Assembly (NCBI RefSeq): GCF_007004545.3
Contig: NZ_CP045503.2
Coordinates: 3,814,102-3,878,101, forward strand
Reading direction: 5' to 3'
Source of the DNA: Shewanella eurypsychrophilus
GTDB lineage: Bacteria; Pseudomonadota; Gammaproteobacteria; Enterobacterales; Shewanellaceae
DNA length: 64,000 nucleotides
The notes under the pieces were generated by a model that saw only the letters and a program-made list of their open reading frames with translations, was not told where the DNA came from and did not search any database. Below are positions 19,781 through 30,416 of this stretch, piece by piece. Each line of letters starts with the position of its first letter. Positions within the stretch are counted from its first letter, which is position 1. Both the position numbers and the translations under genes were made by a program.

Positions 19781-21358
19781 TTATTCCCACTCGATAGTCG
19801 CAGGTGGCTTACCTGATATATCGTAAACAACCCGTGAGATACCATCAATTTCATTGATGATACGATTAGACACAAGGCCTAGGAAATCATAAGGAAGATG
19901 TGCCCAATTTGCCGTCATGAAATCTATGGTCTCAACGGCGCGCAATGAAACCACCCAATCATATTTACGACCGTCACCCATCACGCCAACAGAGCGTACA
20001 GGGAGGAACACAGTAAATGCCTGGCTGACCTTGTTGTAAAGGTCGGCTTTATGCAGCTCTTCGATGAAAATAGCATCGGCAAGACGCAGCAGATCACAGT
20101 ACTCTTTCTTCACTTCGCCTAGCACACGTACACCAAGACCCGGTCCAGGGAATGGGTGACGGTATAGCATGTCGTATGGCAGGCCGAGCTCTAAACCAAT
20201 TTTGCGCACTTCATCTTTAAACAGCTCACGAAGTGGCTCAACCAATCCTAGCTCCATATCATCAGGCAATCCGCCGACGTTATGGTGTGACTTAATCACA
20301 TGAGCTTTACCTGTGGCGCTACCTGCAGACTCGATAACATCCGGGTAGATTGTTCCCTGCGCTAGCCATTTTGCGTTAGCACATTTCTTAGACTCTTCAT
20401 CGAAAATCTCGACGAATACACGACCAATAATCTTGCGCTTAGCTTCGGGTTCGGCCTCATCTTTCATCGCATCGAGGAAACGGTTTTCAGCATTCACATG
20501 GACGATGTTCAGTCCGAAGTGGTCGCCAAACATGTCCATCACTTGCTCGGCTTCATTGAGACGAAGCAGGCCGTTGTCGACGAATACACAGGTGAGCTTG
20601 TCACCAATTGCACGGTGTAGCAACATGGCAACAACCGATGAGTCGACACCACCAGACAGACCTAAAATAACTTCATCATCACCGATCTGCTGCTTAAGCT
20701 TAGCGACCGCATCTTCTATGATTGAAGCAGACTTCCAGTTTGCGTCACAGTTACAGATCTCTAACGCGAAGTGTTCCAGCATGCGCTTGCCCTGACGGGT
20801 ATGCGTTACTTCAGGGTGAAACTGCACGCCATAGAACTTTTTCTCTTCGTTCACCATGGCAGCAAAAGGACAAGTTTCAGTGTTGGCAACGGCAACGAAC
20901 CCTTCAGGGATCTCGGAGACTTTATCACCGTGGCTCATCCACACATCAAGAAGTGGCTTGCCAGTCTCACTGATAGCGTCTTCTATGCTTTTAAATAGTG
21001 CTGATTCAGTTTGAACTTCTACCTGAGCATAACCGAATTCACCTTCACCTACGCCTTGAATAACCTTGCCACCAAGCTGCTCAGACATGGTCTGCATGCC
21101 GTAGCAGATCCCAAGTACAGGCACGCCCGCATTGAAAACATACTCAGGTGCACGAGGTGAGTCTTGTGCAGTCACGCTCTCTGGGCCACCGGCCAGAATT
21201 ATTCCATTTGGAGCAAAACCTTTAATCTGCTCTTCACTCACATCCCAAGCCCATAGCTCACAGTAAACGCCTATTTCACGAATACGGCGGGCGATAAGTT
21301 GTGTGTACTGAGATCCAAAATCTAAGATCAGTATCTTATGCTCATGAATATTGTTCAT
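19781..21358 (-). CDS. guaA: GMP synthase (glutamine-hydrolysing)
   Basis: It converts XMP to GMP with glutamine and ATP. The N-terminal class I amidotransferase has nucleophile Cys in GICYGMQ and the His in [11 protein letters not shown]. The ATP pyrophosphatase domain has the P-loop [10 protein letters not shown], and the C-terminal dimerisation domain ends KPPATIEWE, the family's typical end. Length 525 equals the E. coli enzyme. AAAGG precedes the ATG. It follows guaB by 140 bp on the same strand, the usual guaBA operon. Confidence 0.98.
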   Translation of the reverse strand: MNNIHEHKILILDFGSQYTQLIARRIREIGVYCELWAWDVSEEQIKGFAPNGIILAGGPESVTAQDSPRAPEYVFNAGVPVLGICYGMQTMSEQLGGKVIQGVGEGEFGYAQVEVQTESALFKSIEDAISETGKPLLDVWMSHGDKVSEIPEGFVAVANTETCPFAAMVNEEKKFYGVQFHPEVTHTRQGKRMLEHFALEICNCDANWKSASIIEDAVAKLKQQIGDDEVILGLSGGVDSSVVAMLLHRAIGDKLTCVFVDNGLLRLNEAEQVMDMFGDHFGLNIVHVNAENRFLDAMKDEAEPEAKRKIIGRVFVEIFDEESKKCANAKWLAQGTIYPDVIESAGSATGKAHVIKSHHNVGGLPDDMELGLVEPLRELFKDEVRKIGLELGLPYDMLYRHPFPGPGLGVRVLGEVKKEYCDLLRLADAIFIEELHKADLYNKVSQAFTVFLPVRSVGVMGDGRKYDWVVSLRAVETIDFMTANWAHLPYDFLGLVSNRIINEIDGISRVVYDISGKPPATIEWE

Positions 21359-21498
21359 GGGGAACCTTTATTTTATTAATCTAATTTTCGGTATCAGTTT
21401 TAGTATCTAGCACTAAACTGGCATAAAAAGGGTATAGAAACGGTTATATAAATGGGCGACTCATGCCGCCCCTTTCTAAACCAAGGTGCAAGCTTAAA

Positions 21499-22971
21499 TT
21501 ACGAACCACGACTGTAGTTTGGTGCTTCTTTACTGATGGTCACATCGTGTACATGAGACTCACCCATGCCAGCCGAAGTGATTTTCACAAACTCGGCTTT
21601 CTCATTTAACTCTTTGATGGTCGCGCAGCCAGTCAAGCCCATGCATGAACGCAGGCCGCCCATATGCTGGTGAATGATCTCTTTAAGCTTGCCTTTGTAA
21701 GCAACGCGGCCTTCGATACCTTCCGGTACCAACTTATCGGCAGCATTGTCACTCTGGAAGTAACGATCCGATGAACCTTGTGTTTGGTTCATGGCACCCA
21801 AAGAACCCATACCTCGGTATGACTTATAAGCGCGGCCATTGTGTAGTTCAGTCTCGCCCGGCGCTTCATCAGTACCGGCAAACATGGAACCTGCCATGAT
21901 ACATGAAGCTCCTGCGGCTAAGGCTTTAGCCAAATCACCAGAAAAACGGATACCGCCATCGGCAATAATCGGAATATTTAAATGTTTAACGGCCTCGGCA
22001 GCATCGGAAACTGCGGTGATCTGAGGAACGCCCACACCGGTAACGATACGAGTCGTACAGATTGAGCCAGGGCCGATACCCACCTTGACAGCGTTAACAC
22101 CGGCTTCAACCAATGCTAGTGCACCTTCGGCTGTTGCCACGTTGCCACCGACAATCTGTAAATCAGGATATTTGGCACGAGTATCACGAATACGCTGAAG
22201 AACACCTTCAGAATGACCATGTGATGAATCGATCAGCAGAACGTCAACACCGGCAATAACCAAGGCATCGACACGCTGCTCGTTACCAGGGCCTGCACCG
22301 ACGGCTGCGCCGACGCGAAGGCGACCTAGCTCATCTTTACAGGCATTAGGTTTTTGCTCGGCTTTTTGGAAATCTTTTACTGTGATAAGGCCCTTGAGCT
22401 TAAAATTACCATCGACAACCAGCACTTTCTCAACGCGATGAGAATGCATGAGAGTCTGAACTTCATCCAGCTTAGTGCCTTCGGCAACAGTTACCAGACG
22501 ATCTTTAGGTGTCATCACCTGATCGACAGTACGGCTCCAGTCAGTGATAAAGCGAACATCACGGCCTGTAATAATACCGACAAGTTCGTTGGCGTCGTTG
22601 ACAACCGGGTAACCGGCGAAACCATTCTTCAATGTCAGAACTTTAAGATCTGCAAGCGTTGTGGTTGGCGTGACGGTGACAGGTTGTTGAACGATACCCG
22701 CTTCGTAAATCTTAACTTTACGAACTTCTTCTGCTTGCTGCTCGATCGTCATATTTTTATGAATAAAACCTAGACCACCTTCCTGTGCAATGGCAATAGC
22801 CAAACGAGCTTCAGTCACGGTATCCATGGCTGCAGACACAATAGGAGTGTTGAGTTCTATTTTGTTTGTTAGACGAGTCTTGAGAACGGCGGTATTAGGG
22901 AGTACGGTCGAGTGTGCAGGTACAAGTAACACATCATCAAAAGTTAGTGCTTCTTTCTTTAAACGTAGCAT
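21499..22971 (-). CDS. guaB: IMP dehydrogenase
   Basis: It oxidises IMP to XMP with NAD, the first step of guanine nucleotide synthesis. A TIM barrel is interrupted by two CBS domains (~95-200). The catalytic Cys is in [15 protein letters not shown] and the flap region follows. I chose ATG 22971 ([16 protein letters not shown]), the conserved N terminus; a TTG at 22986 would add five residues. Length 490 is close to the family norm. First gene of guaBA and divergent from xseA. Confidence 0.98.
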   Translation of the reverse strand: MLRLKKEALTFDDVLLVPAHSTVLPNTAVLKTRLTNKIELNTPIVSAAMDTVTEARLAIAIAQEGGLGFIHKNMTIEQQAEEVRKVKIYEAGIVQQPVTVTPTTTLADLKVLTLKNGFAGYPVVNDANELVGIITGRDVRFITDWSRTVDQVMTPKDRLVTVAEGTKLDEVQTLMHSHRVEKVLVVDGNFKLKGLITVKDFQKAEQKPNACKDELGRLRVGAAVGAGPGNEQRVDALVIAGVDVLLIDSSHGHSEGVLQRIRDTRAKYPDLQIVGGNVATAEGALALVEAGVNAVKVGIGPGSICTTRIVTGVGVPQITAVSDAAEAVKHLNIPIIADGGIRFSGDLAKALAAGASCIMAGSMFAGTDEAPGETELHNGRAYKSYRGMGSLGAMNQTQGSSDRYFQSDNAADKLVPEGIEGRVAYKGKLKEIIHQHMGGLRSCMGLTGCATIKELNEKAEFVKITSAGMGESHVHDVTISKEAPNYSRGS

Positions 22972-23090
22972 GGCAACATATCCCAAATAGAGTAGGTTTG
23001 GAGGTGAAATATTGCGGCGAGATTATACCTTGCATATTTCACTTGGTAAATGGAAAATAGTAAAAAAGTGCCATTAGTCGTAAAAATCGT

Positions 23091-24419
23091 ATGAAAACAC
23101 CAAAAAATAATGTTTACACCGTTTCTCGTCTCAACGGTGAAGTGCGTCAATTACTCGAAGGTGAGCTAGGCAAGATCTGGCTTAATGCAGAAGTATCGAA
23201 CTTTGCCGCTCCGGCTTCTGGCCACTGGTATCTCACTCTTAAAGATAATAATGCCCAGATCCGTTCAGCCATGTTTAAAGGTCGCAATCGCAGTGTCGCC
23301 TTTAAACCCGTTAATGGGCAGCAGGTATTAGTTAAGGGCTCTATCAGCGTCTATGAGCCACGAGGGGACTATCAGCTGATCTTAGAGTCAATGATGCCAG
23401 CCGGTGATGGTTTGTTAGCCCAGCAATATGAAGCGCTAAAAATGAAACTGGCTGCAGAAGGCTTGTTTGCAGCCGAAACTAAGCGCCCTATTCCGTCCAA
23501 CATTCAAAAAATTGGTGTTATCACCTCAGCAACAGGCGCAGCGCTCAAAGATGTACTACATGTGCTCGCTAGACGCGATCCTTCCATTGAAGTGGTGGTT
23601 TATCCCACTCAAGTGCAAGGTAAGGATGCCGATAAGCTCATCTGTAAAGCGATAGAGATAGCCAATGCAAGATTAGAGGTCGATGTATTGCTGCTCACTC
23701 GAGGCGGCGGCTCACTGGAAGACTTATGGTGTTTTAACAGCGAAGATCTCGCTCATAGCATCTATAACAGCGCCCTGCCTATCGTTTCTGCTGTTGGCCA
23801 TGAAGTCGATACCACCATCTGTGATTATGTCGCCGATGTACGCGCGCCAACCCCCTCATCGGGCGCAGAGCTACTATCAAAAGATGCTGAAAACAAACAT
23901 GAAAAGCTCGAACTATTTGTTTCAAGGCTAAAACAAAGTTGGCAGCATTATCAGCTAAAAACCAATAGCCGAATGAGCACACTGACTCACAGGTTACAGC
24001 GCCAAGATCCTAAACGCCGTCTCGAGCAATATGAGCAAAGCTTCGATGAGATGCAATTTAGACTCGATGCTGCCATCGACAAAAAACTCGCAAACTTGGC
24101 ATTGAAGCAGCAACAACTGAGTCATCGTCTAAACCAACAATCACCAAAAAATAAACTCTCTTTGGAAGCGCAGAGACTCAGTTATTTAACCTCACGGCTG
24201 AAAGACTCCATCAAAGAGAAACTGAACAGCAGCGAAAAGAGCCTCAGCGTCAGTGCCCATCAGTTACAGACAGTGAGCCCGTTAGCCACTTTAAGCCGTG
24301 GCTACAGCATTACCCAAGATGCTAAGGGGAAAGTGCTGACTCGTTCTGAGGACATCAATATTGGCGACGTACTGACAACTAAGCTGTTAGAAGGCGAAAT
24401 TCAATCTAAAGTGGTATAA
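23091..24419 (+). CDS. xseA: exodeoxyribonuclease VII large subunit
   Basis: It degrades single-stranded DNA together with the small subunit XseB. The N-terminal OB fold (~8-105) has [17 protein letters not shown] and [10 protein letters not shown]. The catalytic domain has [26 protein letters not shown] and [17 protein letters not shown], followed by a long coiled-coil region and the tail LSRGYSI. Length 442 is normal. It has no clear Shine-Dalgarno. Divergent from guaB, as in many gammaproteobacteria. Confidence 0.97.
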   Translation: MKTPKNNVYTVSRLNGEVRQLLEGELGKIWLNAEVSNFAAPASGHWYLTLKDNNAQIRSAMFKGRNRSVAFKPVNGQQVLVKGSISVYEPRGDYQLILESMMPAGDGLLAQQYEALKMKLAAEGLFAAETKRPIPSNIQKIGVITSATGAALKDVLHVLARRDPSIEVVVYPTQVQGKDADKLICKAIEIANARLEVDVLLLTRGGGSLEDLWCFNSEDLAHSIYNSALPIVSAVGHEVDTTICDYVADVRAPTPSSGAELLSKDAENKHEKLELFVSRLKQSWQHYQLKTNSRMSTLTHRLQRQDPKRRLEQYEQSFDEMQFRLDAAIDKKLANLALKQQQLSHRLNQQSPKNKLSLEAQRLSYLTSRLKDSIKEKLNSSEKSLSVSAHQLQTVSPLATLSRGYSITQDAKGKVLTRSEDINIGDVLTTKLLEGEIQSKVV

Positions 24420-24455
24420 CACTAATCGAAATAATACTTGTCGGATTGTTTCACG

Positions 24456-24490
24456 CTGTGATACCTCGCCCTGATGTCGAAGGTCACAGC
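24456..24490 (+). repeat. outer inverted repeat, left
   Basis: This 35-bp arm contains GTGATACCTC and TCGAAG. It matches the reverse complement of 25985-26019 at 26 of 35 positions. It lies 37 bp after the xseA stop. Confidence 0.65.
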
Positions 24491-24575
24491 CGCGTTCACT
24501 TTTGATTATTGTATCCTCGAATTGTTATACACAAAATAATCAAAAGTGGTGGGCTTTAAAATAGGTGTTGAATCA

Positions 24576-24697
24576 AAGAAAACGAAGCCACCCATTTTAG
24601 CTATCTCTTGTTTGCCCCTTCATCTAATTTGTTGAGAAGAAAACGAAGCCACCCATTTTAGCTATCTCTTGTTTGCCCCTTCATCTAATTTGTTGAG
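24576..24697. repeat. 61-bp tandem direct repeat (two copies)
   Basis: Copies at 24576-24636 and 24637-24697 are essentially identical, beginning AAGAAAACGAAGCCACCCAT and ending TTTGTTGAG. Both contain AGCCACCCATTTTAG, whose AGCCACCCATT core recurs inverted on the far side of the transposase gene. Confidence 0.92.
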
Positions 24698-24872
24698 GGG
24701 AGTGCTAAGATTGAGGTGTTTGTAGGGGAATTTGCCTAGATAAAGGCTAAATGGATGAAAATATTTAAGCTACAGGGTAATTCTTCCAGATTAAAGCAGC
24801 CAAAAGACCGAATTTCGATTCGGTCTGATATTTATCTTAAGTTGTACCGTTTATTAAGTAATTAACAGCTTG

Positions 24873-25853
24873 TCAGCTGCTGCAGAGCCACCTCTGGCAA
24901 TTAGCTGCCCCTTGTCTGCGTTTTCGCTCTAAGTGCTCGCAGTAGACATCTAGCTCTTGGGGAGTACCAACAGGGCCTTTAAATAAGCGACTAAATTCAG
25001 TGGTGAGTTTCAGCCAGTTTTCTTGAGGAATATTGAGTCTATTAAGTATTTTCTGTGATTCAGGGCTAATTGCGCCTCGCTTATCGGCTCTGATTATTCG
25101 TCCTGTTTCATCAACCAGTTGTAGGTAATCTTTAGCACTAAACATGAGTCCTTTAACCATCTCTTTTCGCTCATTGCCTACAAAGGGTAAAAGTGCTGCG
25201 GGTTGCTCTCCCTTTATTGCTGCTTTGATGCGTTTTTTAATACTGGTGAAATCAGAAGTTTCAGGGGTCCCAGACACCTTAGCTCGAATTGGGTTGAGGT
25301 CAACATAGGCCATACAAGCTATAACTGCTGCTTCATCCAATAAAGCTTGGGATTTGAAACGTCCCTCCCAAAATCGCCCTGTACAGCCATCCTCTTTATT
25401 CGCTCTCCTGGCAATAGGTTCATTCAATGCGCGCATAAACCAACTAATATCACTTAGTCTACTTCGATATTGAGCAATCGAATGTTTCAGGCCAGAAACC
25501 TCGAAGCTTTCAATGACATCTCCTTGAGCAAACCTCTGAGTAATGTCAGAGCCTTTAAACAGTTGATGCCAGTGCTGTACCACCTCTTTATCTGTCCATG
25601 AATTGGCTTCGAAAATGTCGACTCTCAATACCAAGTGCAGATGGTTAGACATCACTGCATAAGCCGCTACATCTATCGCAAACACTTCGGCTAACTCAAG
25701 AATTCTTGACTCAACCCAATCTCGACGATGTTCATATGACTTTCCGGTAAATTTATCGACTCCAGTGAGCCAGGATTGCCGCACACATTTCGAAATACAG
25801 TGGTAAAACGGAGTGTCTTCGATACTGACTAATGTGCTTCTGGGTCTAGCCAT
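24873..25853 (-). CDS. HUH (Y1) transposase, IS200/REP-associated type
   Basis: The N-terminal Y1 transposase domain (~1-200) starts with a conserved FYHCISKCVRQ segment. The HUH metal motif is NHLHLV after AAYAVMSN, and the GRFWEGRFKSQALLDEAA and YVDLNPIRAKV segments are typical of this REP-associated tyrosine transposase group. A helical C-terminal extension (~230-326) follows. This family processes single-stranded DNA through a 5'-phosphotyrosine. The gene looks intact, with no frameshift. It is flanked by inverted repeats and sits between housekeeping genes xseA and der, a clear insertion. Confidence 0.9.
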   Translation of the reverse strand: MARPRSTLVSIEDTPFYHCISKCVRQSWLTGVDKFTGKSYEHRRDWVESRILELAEVFAIDVAAYAVMSNHLHLVLRVDIFEANSWTDKEVVQHWHQLFKGSDITQRFAQGDVIESFEVSGLKHSIAQYRSRLSDISWFMRALNEPIARRANKEDGCTGRFWEGRFKSQALLDEAAVIACMAYVDLNPIRAKVSGTPETSDFTSIKKRIKAAIKGEQPAALLPFVGNERKEMVKGLMFSAKDYLQLVDETGRIIRADKRGAISPESQKILNRLNIPQENWLKLTTEFSRLFKGPVGTPQELDVYCEHLERKRRQGAANCQRWLCSS

Positions 25854-25984
25854 AGCAACCTCAATGCAAGAGAGACTATTTAAGTTTAGTTGCAGCTTGA
25901 GAAAGCGGCAGAAATAATGGGTGGCTATGTTAAAGAGGGATTGATGTGAAAAAACTTGCTGGTGAAAACTTTAGTGTTGATGCA

Positions 25985-26019
25985 GCTACGAGCTTCGATT
26001 TCAAGGTGAGGTATCACGC
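25985..26019 (-). repeat. outer inverted repeat, right
   Basis: This is the right-hand partner of 24456-24490, with GAGGTATCAC at its outer end and CTTCGA inside. Confidence 0.65.
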
Positions 26020-26444
26020 AGTGGTGCTCTTCCAACGAGAGAATCGGGTGAATATTGCAAAGTAATAGACTTATGAACGAGAACTAGGGATTGCGAACTG
26101 GCTCTGAAATTGATTTACATTGTCGAGCTGGCTGCTAAACATGAAAGTTGTTTGAAATAGCTGTACTCGCTGGACAAGTTAAGTTCCATAAAAATTTGCC
26201 ATTCCTCCACTGTTCCATAAGGATATGGAAAATGTCTTAAGAGTATCAACTATCTTGAAAGACACCGTGCTTAAGACCTTGGAAGTCAAAATTGCTTACG
26301 GCGTTCCACTGACCCTTGTAAAAACATAAGTTCACATGCCTCACCGACAGGTGATTGATTAAATTATAAGTGTAACCTTCAATTACTTATCCCATTACCA
26401 AAGGTCACTGTATTCCGGCTCAAGTTCTCTGTCGAAATTAAATA
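26020..26444. other. intergenic, nothing recognised
   Basis: No convincing reading frame, RNA or repeat was seen between the transposon unit and the MITE-like element. Confidence 0.5.
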
Positions 26445-26710
26445 ATACCAATAGGTATAAGTAAGTGGTCAATTCAGAGTTATTTTTTGGCAGCATAATT
26501 CAAGGCGAATGAGTTAGGAAATGGTGATCACTTTTGAACTCATTCAACACAGAAGTAGGCAGCCAAAAACACTCCTGGAAGGCGAGTTTTAGCACATCTG
26601 ATACGGCGTTAACGAGCTTAAACGTAGAATAACTATGTCTCTCACTCGTTGCCTTGCCTCACAAGCGCTAAACTCTCGCTGAATGACCATATCTTTATAC
26701 CGATTGGTAT
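26445..26710. mobile_element. MITE-like repeat element, copy A (266 bp)
   Basis: The ends are inverted: ATACCAATAGGTATAA on the left and its near complement TTATACCGATTGGTAT on the right, and the pairing continues inward through GGTCAATTCAG / CTGAATGACC. Internal blocks AATTCAAGGCG, GAAATGGT, CTTTTGA, CAGAAGT and CGCTGAATG recur in order in copy B at 31760-32026. It has no coding capacity. It is best read as a non-autonomous mobile or interspersed element of this genus. Confidence 0.75.
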
Positions 26711-26851
26711 AAAACAGCGAACCTATACAAAATCAGCCAGAGTTAAACCAGGAAATGTGATCAGCCATCATTAGAAGGCATCTAGTGCCTATACAAATCC
26801 CCTCCTTCACCTTCCATGGCGATCACGGATAAGCATATCCATATGCAAAAA

Positions 26852-26879
26852 AGGCCAGTTAAAATGAATTAACTGGCCT
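26852..26879 (-). terminator. intrinsic terminator of der
   Basis: AGGCCAGTTAA pairs with TTAACTGGCCT around a 6-nt loop, with a T-run after it on the minus strand. It lies ~46 bp past the der stop. Confidence 0.85.
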
Positions 26880-26925
26880 CTTCAATAAAATAAGATCCTA
26901 GAAACGATAATCTAGTCCCTAAATT

Positions 26926-28398
26926 CTACTTTTCATCTTTATCTCTTATGTGGCTTATCATGCGCTTACGACGACGCTCTTGGCTCACAGTCAGCTTCTT
27001 AGTGTTCATGCCTTCAAACGGGTTACCACCGTCCTGGAAGCGTACCTGAATGGGTGTACCCATGACTTTCAATGAACGACGGTAGTAGTTCATCATAAAG
27101 CGCTTGTATGAATCAGGCAGGCGCTTAACCTGGTTACCATGAATAACCACGATTGGTGGGTTATAACCACCTGCGTGAGCATACTTAAGCTTAACTCGGC
27201 GACCGTTAACCAAAGGTGGCTGGTGATCGTCCTGTGCCATTTGCATGATCCGGGTCAGCATAGACGTACTTACACGGCGCGTGGCACTGTCATAAGCTTC
27301 TTCAACTGACTGATACAAGTGTCCAACACCTGTACCGTGTAACGCTGATATAAAATGAATTCGGGCAAAGTCGATAAAACCAAGACGACGATCAAGTTCG
27401 CTCTTGACGCGATCTTTAATTTCTTGATTAATACCATCCCATTTGTTAACCGCGATAACTAAAGCGCGCCCTGCGTTAAGGGCAAAACCTAGTAGACCAA
27501 GATCTTGCTCAGCAATACCTTCACGGGCATCGATAATCAACAAGACAACGTTACTGTCTTCGATTGCTTTCAGGGTTTTAATGACCGAAAACTTCTCTAC
27601 CGTTTCATGCACCTTGCTACGACGACGAACACCTGCTGTATCGATAAGCACGTATTCACGGCCTTCTCGCTCCATAGGGATGTAGATACTGTCACGCGTG
27701 GTACCAGGCTCATCGTAAACAACGACACGTTCTTCACCTAAAATACGGTTAGTCAGCGTTGACTTACCCACATTAGGCTTGCCGATAATTGCCAACTTGA
27801 TAGGCAGATCTTGTAAGCGTTTCTGCTCGGCTTCAGCATCTTCTTCGGTATATTCACGCTCTTCGCCATCTTCTTCGCCTTCACCCTCACGGTTCAGACC
27901 AAGTGCTTCAGCATATGGCGCCAATGCGTATTCAATCATATTGGTGACACCACGACCTTGAGACGCAGCCATCTGATAGACTTCACCTAAGCCTAATGCC
28001 CAAAACTCTGCACAAGCAGAATCAGCATCGATACCATCGACTTTATTGGCAACCACGAAAGTCGTTTTATCACGGCGACGTAGGTGCTCAGCAATAGAGT
28101 GATCGGCAGCAGTTAAGCCTGCACGAGCATCGGTTAGAAACAGTACAACATCAGCTTCTTCAATCGCTGCCAGTGACTGCTCAGCCATATGGGTCTCAAT
28201 ACCTTCTTCGGTACCATCGATACCACCGGTATCAACTACGATAAATTCGTAGCCAGAAAGGTGTGCTCGGCCATATTTGCGATCCCGAGTTAGCCCAGGA
28301 AAGTCGGCCACCAAAGCATCTCTGGTGCGCGTAAGGCGATTGAACAGGGTCGACTTACCTACATTGGGTCGCCCAACAAGGGCCACAACTGGAATCAT
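26926..28398 (-). CDS. der: ribosome biogenesis GTPase Der
   Basis: An essential double-GTPase (EngA) that acts in 50S subunit assembly. Two G domains are visible: G1 motifs GRPNVGKST (~8) and GKPNVGKST (~205), each with DTGG or DTAG and NKVD or NKWD motifs. A C-terminal KH-like domain carries [15 protein letters not shown]. An acidic linker separates the G domains. Length 490 matches E. coli. GAGG precedes the ATG. It follows bamB on the same strand. Confidence 0.98.
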   Translation of the reverse strand: MIPVVALVGRPNVGKSTLFNRLTRTRDALVADFPGLTRDRKYGRAHLSGYEFIVVDTGGIDGTEEGIETHMAEQSLAAIEEADVVLFLTDARAGLTAADHSIAEHLRRRDKTTFVVANKVDGIDADSACAEFWALGLGEVYQMAASQGRGVTNMIEYALAPYAEALGLNREGEGEEDGEEREYTEEDAEAEQKRLQDLPIKLAIIGKPNVGKSTLTNRILGEERVVVYDEPGTTRDSIYIPMEREGREYVLIDTAGVRRRSKVHETVEKFSVIKTLKAIEDSNVVLLIIDAREGIAEQDLGLLGFALNAGRALVIAVNKWDGINQEIKDRVKSELDRRLGFIDFARIHFISALHGTGVGHLYQSVEEAYDSATRRVSTSMLTRIMQMAQDDHQPPLVNGRRVKLKYAHAGGYNPPIVVIHGNQVKRLPDSYKRFMMNYYRRSLKVMGTPIQVRFQDGGNPFEGMNTKKLTVSQERRRKRMISHIRDKDEK

Positions 28399-28533
28399 TT
28401 TTATGCCTCTAATTTACTATTTTTTAAACTACAAATTCAATAACTCGGATCTTAGTCTATTTAAGAATAGTCTAAGCCGGTACTACATATTTTATGTGCT
28501 AAATACCCATGATTTAACAAAGGCATTTAACAC

Positions 28534-28567
28534 AAAAAGCCCCCAGAACAAATTCCGAGGGCCTTTA
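28534..28567 (-). terminator. terminator-like hairpin after bamB
   Basis: An imperfect stem of AAAAAGCCCCC with GAGGGCCTTT lies just past the bamB stop, with a T-run on the minus strand. Confidence 0.55.
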
Positions 28568-28584
28568 ATCAATTCAGATAAAGC

Positions 28585-29772
28585 TTACGGAAGCGTTATT
28601 CTAGCAACTTTTCCACTGCGAGTCTGAACATAAATCTTATCATTAACCACTAAAGGTTGGCTGTACAAGCCTGAACTATCAACCTGAACTCGGCCAACAA
28701 GCTTACCACTGGTTTTATCCAGGAAGTGTAGATAGCCTTCAAAGTCACCCACAACTATGTACTCATTGAATACTGATGCCGATGTTAATGTACGGTTTGT
28801 CAGTTCAGTATTACTCCAGCTTTCAAGACCATTACGTCTATCGATAGAGTAGATACGACTATGATCATCAACTAAGAACAGGCTAACACCTGAGTCGGCA
28901 AGTTCATTAAAACTTGAATACTTACGCGACCAAACAACTCGACCCGTTCTTAACTCCATGGAAACTAAGTTACCGTTGAAACCAACTGCATATAGGTTTT
29001 CACCGATAATCAGTGGCTTCATATCAATATCAGCCATACGGGTAAACTCATTACCACCTTTGGGCGTATAGATAGCTTGTTCCCAAGCAGCCTGACCATT
29101 ATTCTTGATAATGACAGCGATCTTACCATCGGCTGTACCGACGAAGAAACCACCGGCTTCATAGTTAGCCGCACCCGTTCCACGAAGTGTTAACGTCGGT
29201 AGCTTTGACTCATAAACCCACTGTTTTTCACCATCGTCAACATTAAACGCTTCTAATGTCCCCGCACTGGTGCTGACGACGACAATATCTTCACCCACAG
29301 TGGGTGCAGAAAGCAATTCACCACCGGCGATCACCGACCATTTGGTGTCACCGGTTTGCGCATCTAATGCGCCAAGTAAGCCACTTTCACCACCGATGAA
29401 CAACATATCTCTGGCAGCGGTCACACCGGCTGCTAGCTTAGCACCTTTGTTCTTAGCTAAGATATTGTCTTTAAATGCTGAACTGAAGTCTCGGCTCCAA
29501 ACTTTGGCTCCAGTCGCTTCATCAAAAGCAACCACTTCACCATATCTATCAACCACAAATAATTTATCGTAACGCGCAGCCGGACGTAAACGTGAATAGT
29601 AATCACCTACACCCTGGCCAACATTGGTACTCCAGCTCACTTCAGGAAATACACTGGCCGTTAATTCGGGTAGCGGGCTAACCGGCTCATCTTCAACATC
29701 ACTCGATGAACAGGCAGATAACAGACCGATACTCAGGCCACACGCGAGTAGTGTTTTACACCAAGACTTCAT
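28585..29772 (-). CDS. bamB: outer-membrane assembly lipoprotein BamB
   Basis: A BAM-complex lipoprotein that helps fold outer-membrane barrels. The signal ends with lipobox LLSAC (~18-22). The mature protein is an eight-bladed PQQ-type propeller with repeated blade motifs such as GAKVWSRDFS, GDTKWSV, GEKQWVY, GRVVWSRKY and GLESWSN. Length 395 is normal. AAGGAA lies upstream of the ATG. It starts 10 bp after yfgM, in the cluster hisS-yfgM-bamB-der. Confidence 0.97.
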   Translation of the reverse strand: MKSWCKTLLACGLSIGLLSACSSSDVEDEPVSPLPELTASVFPEVSWSTNVGQGVGDYYSRLRPAARYDKLFVVDRYGEVVAFDEATGAKVWSRDFSSAFKDNILAKNKGAKLAAGVTAARDMLFIGGESGLLGALDAQTGDTKWSVIAGGELLSAPTVGEDIVVVSTSAGTLEAFNVDDGEKQWVYESKLPTLTLRGTGAANYEAGGFFVGTADGKIAVIIKNNGQAAWEQAIYTPKGGNEFTRMADIDMKPLIIGENLYAVGFNGNLVSMELRTGRVVWSRKYSSFNELADSGVSLFLVDDHSRIYSIDRRNGLESWSNTELTNRTLTSASVFNEYIVVGDFEGYLHFLDKTSGKLVGRVQVDSSGLYSQPLVVNDKIYVQTRSGKVARITLP

Positions 29773-29782
29773 GGGCGATTCC

Positions 29783-30403
29783 TTATGCCTTGTTTAAATT
29801 ATCTAGCTTCATCTGCAATGCAGGGCTTGCAGTTACGCCACCATTAGCAATAGCAGCTTGATAAGCAGATTTAGCTTGTTCTTCATCGCCTTTACGCACT
29901 AAGAAGTCACCTTTTAGCTCATCTCGTTGAGCACTAAAAGCTGGATCTGATACTTGCTCTAATGTGGTAATAGCAGTAGCAATTTGACCTTGCTCAGCTT
30001 GGACACGTGCTAAACGCATTGTCGCAACCATCACTAAACCTTTATCTGGTGCAGAAGCGACAACACTTTTCAATGTCACTTCAGCTTTTTCTAAATCACC
30101 CGCTTCAACTGCAGCTTTAGCCACAATAAGCTCAAGCAGTGACTGATAACCTTTCTGGCTGTGGTCTTTAGCAAAATTTTCTGCTGCGGTTAGCATGCTC
30201 GCATCGCTAATATTACCGGCGCTGACAGCTTGAAAAGCTTCAGATGCAGATTCTGCTTGAGCAAGCTTATAATCAGAATAATAGTTCCAACCAAATAAAC
30301 CACCTAGACCAACCACGGCACCAACAACTATCGATGTGCCATAATCTTTCCAGAACTGTTTGATAGCATCTACTTGTTGTTCTTCTGTGCTATAAATTTC
30401 CAC
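29783..30403 (-). CDS. yfgM: YfgM family periplasmic TPR protein
   Basis: An ancillary SecYEG translocon protein. A short cytoplasmic N terminus (EIYSTEEQQVDAIKQFWKDY) precedes one membrane span at ~20-40, then a periplasmic helical repeat domain (~55-200). It works with PpiD in handing proteins to periplasmic chaperones in E. coli. The start codon is GTG at 30403, preceded by AGGAAG. It sits between hisS (13-bp gap) and bamB. Confidence 0.95.
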   Translation of the reverse strand: MEIYSTEEQQVDAIKQFWKDYGTSIVVGAVVGLGGLFGWNYYSDYKLAQAESASEAFQAVSAGNISDASMLTAAENFAKDHSQKGYQSLLELIVAKAAVEAGDLEKAEVTLKSVVASAPDKGLVMVATMRLARVQAEQGQIATAITTLEQVSDPAFSAQRDELKGDFLVRKGDEEQAKSAYQAAIANGGVTASPALQMKLDNLNKA

Positions 30404-30416
30404 GTATTCTTCCTCT

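Larger units (their letters stand above)
24456..26019. mobile_element. REP-associated (TnpA-REP-like) transposon unit
   Basis: A single HUH transposase gene sits inside nested inverted repeats. The outer pair is GTGATACCTC-type sequence at 24456-24490 and its complement at 25985-26019, identical at 26 of 35 positions. The inner pair shares AGCCACCCATT: it is carried twice on the left inside a 61-bp direct repeat and once inverted at ~25912-25922. Such long imperfect terminal repeats are unlike the subterminal hairpins of classic IS200 and suggest a REP/TnpA-REP style unit. Boundaries are inferred from the repeats, and no target duplication was identified. Confidence 0.6.

Noticed and set aside
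22354..22773. 139-codon plus-strand frame inside guaB
   Set aside because: It is a shadow of guaB, whose minus-strand product is fully conserved.
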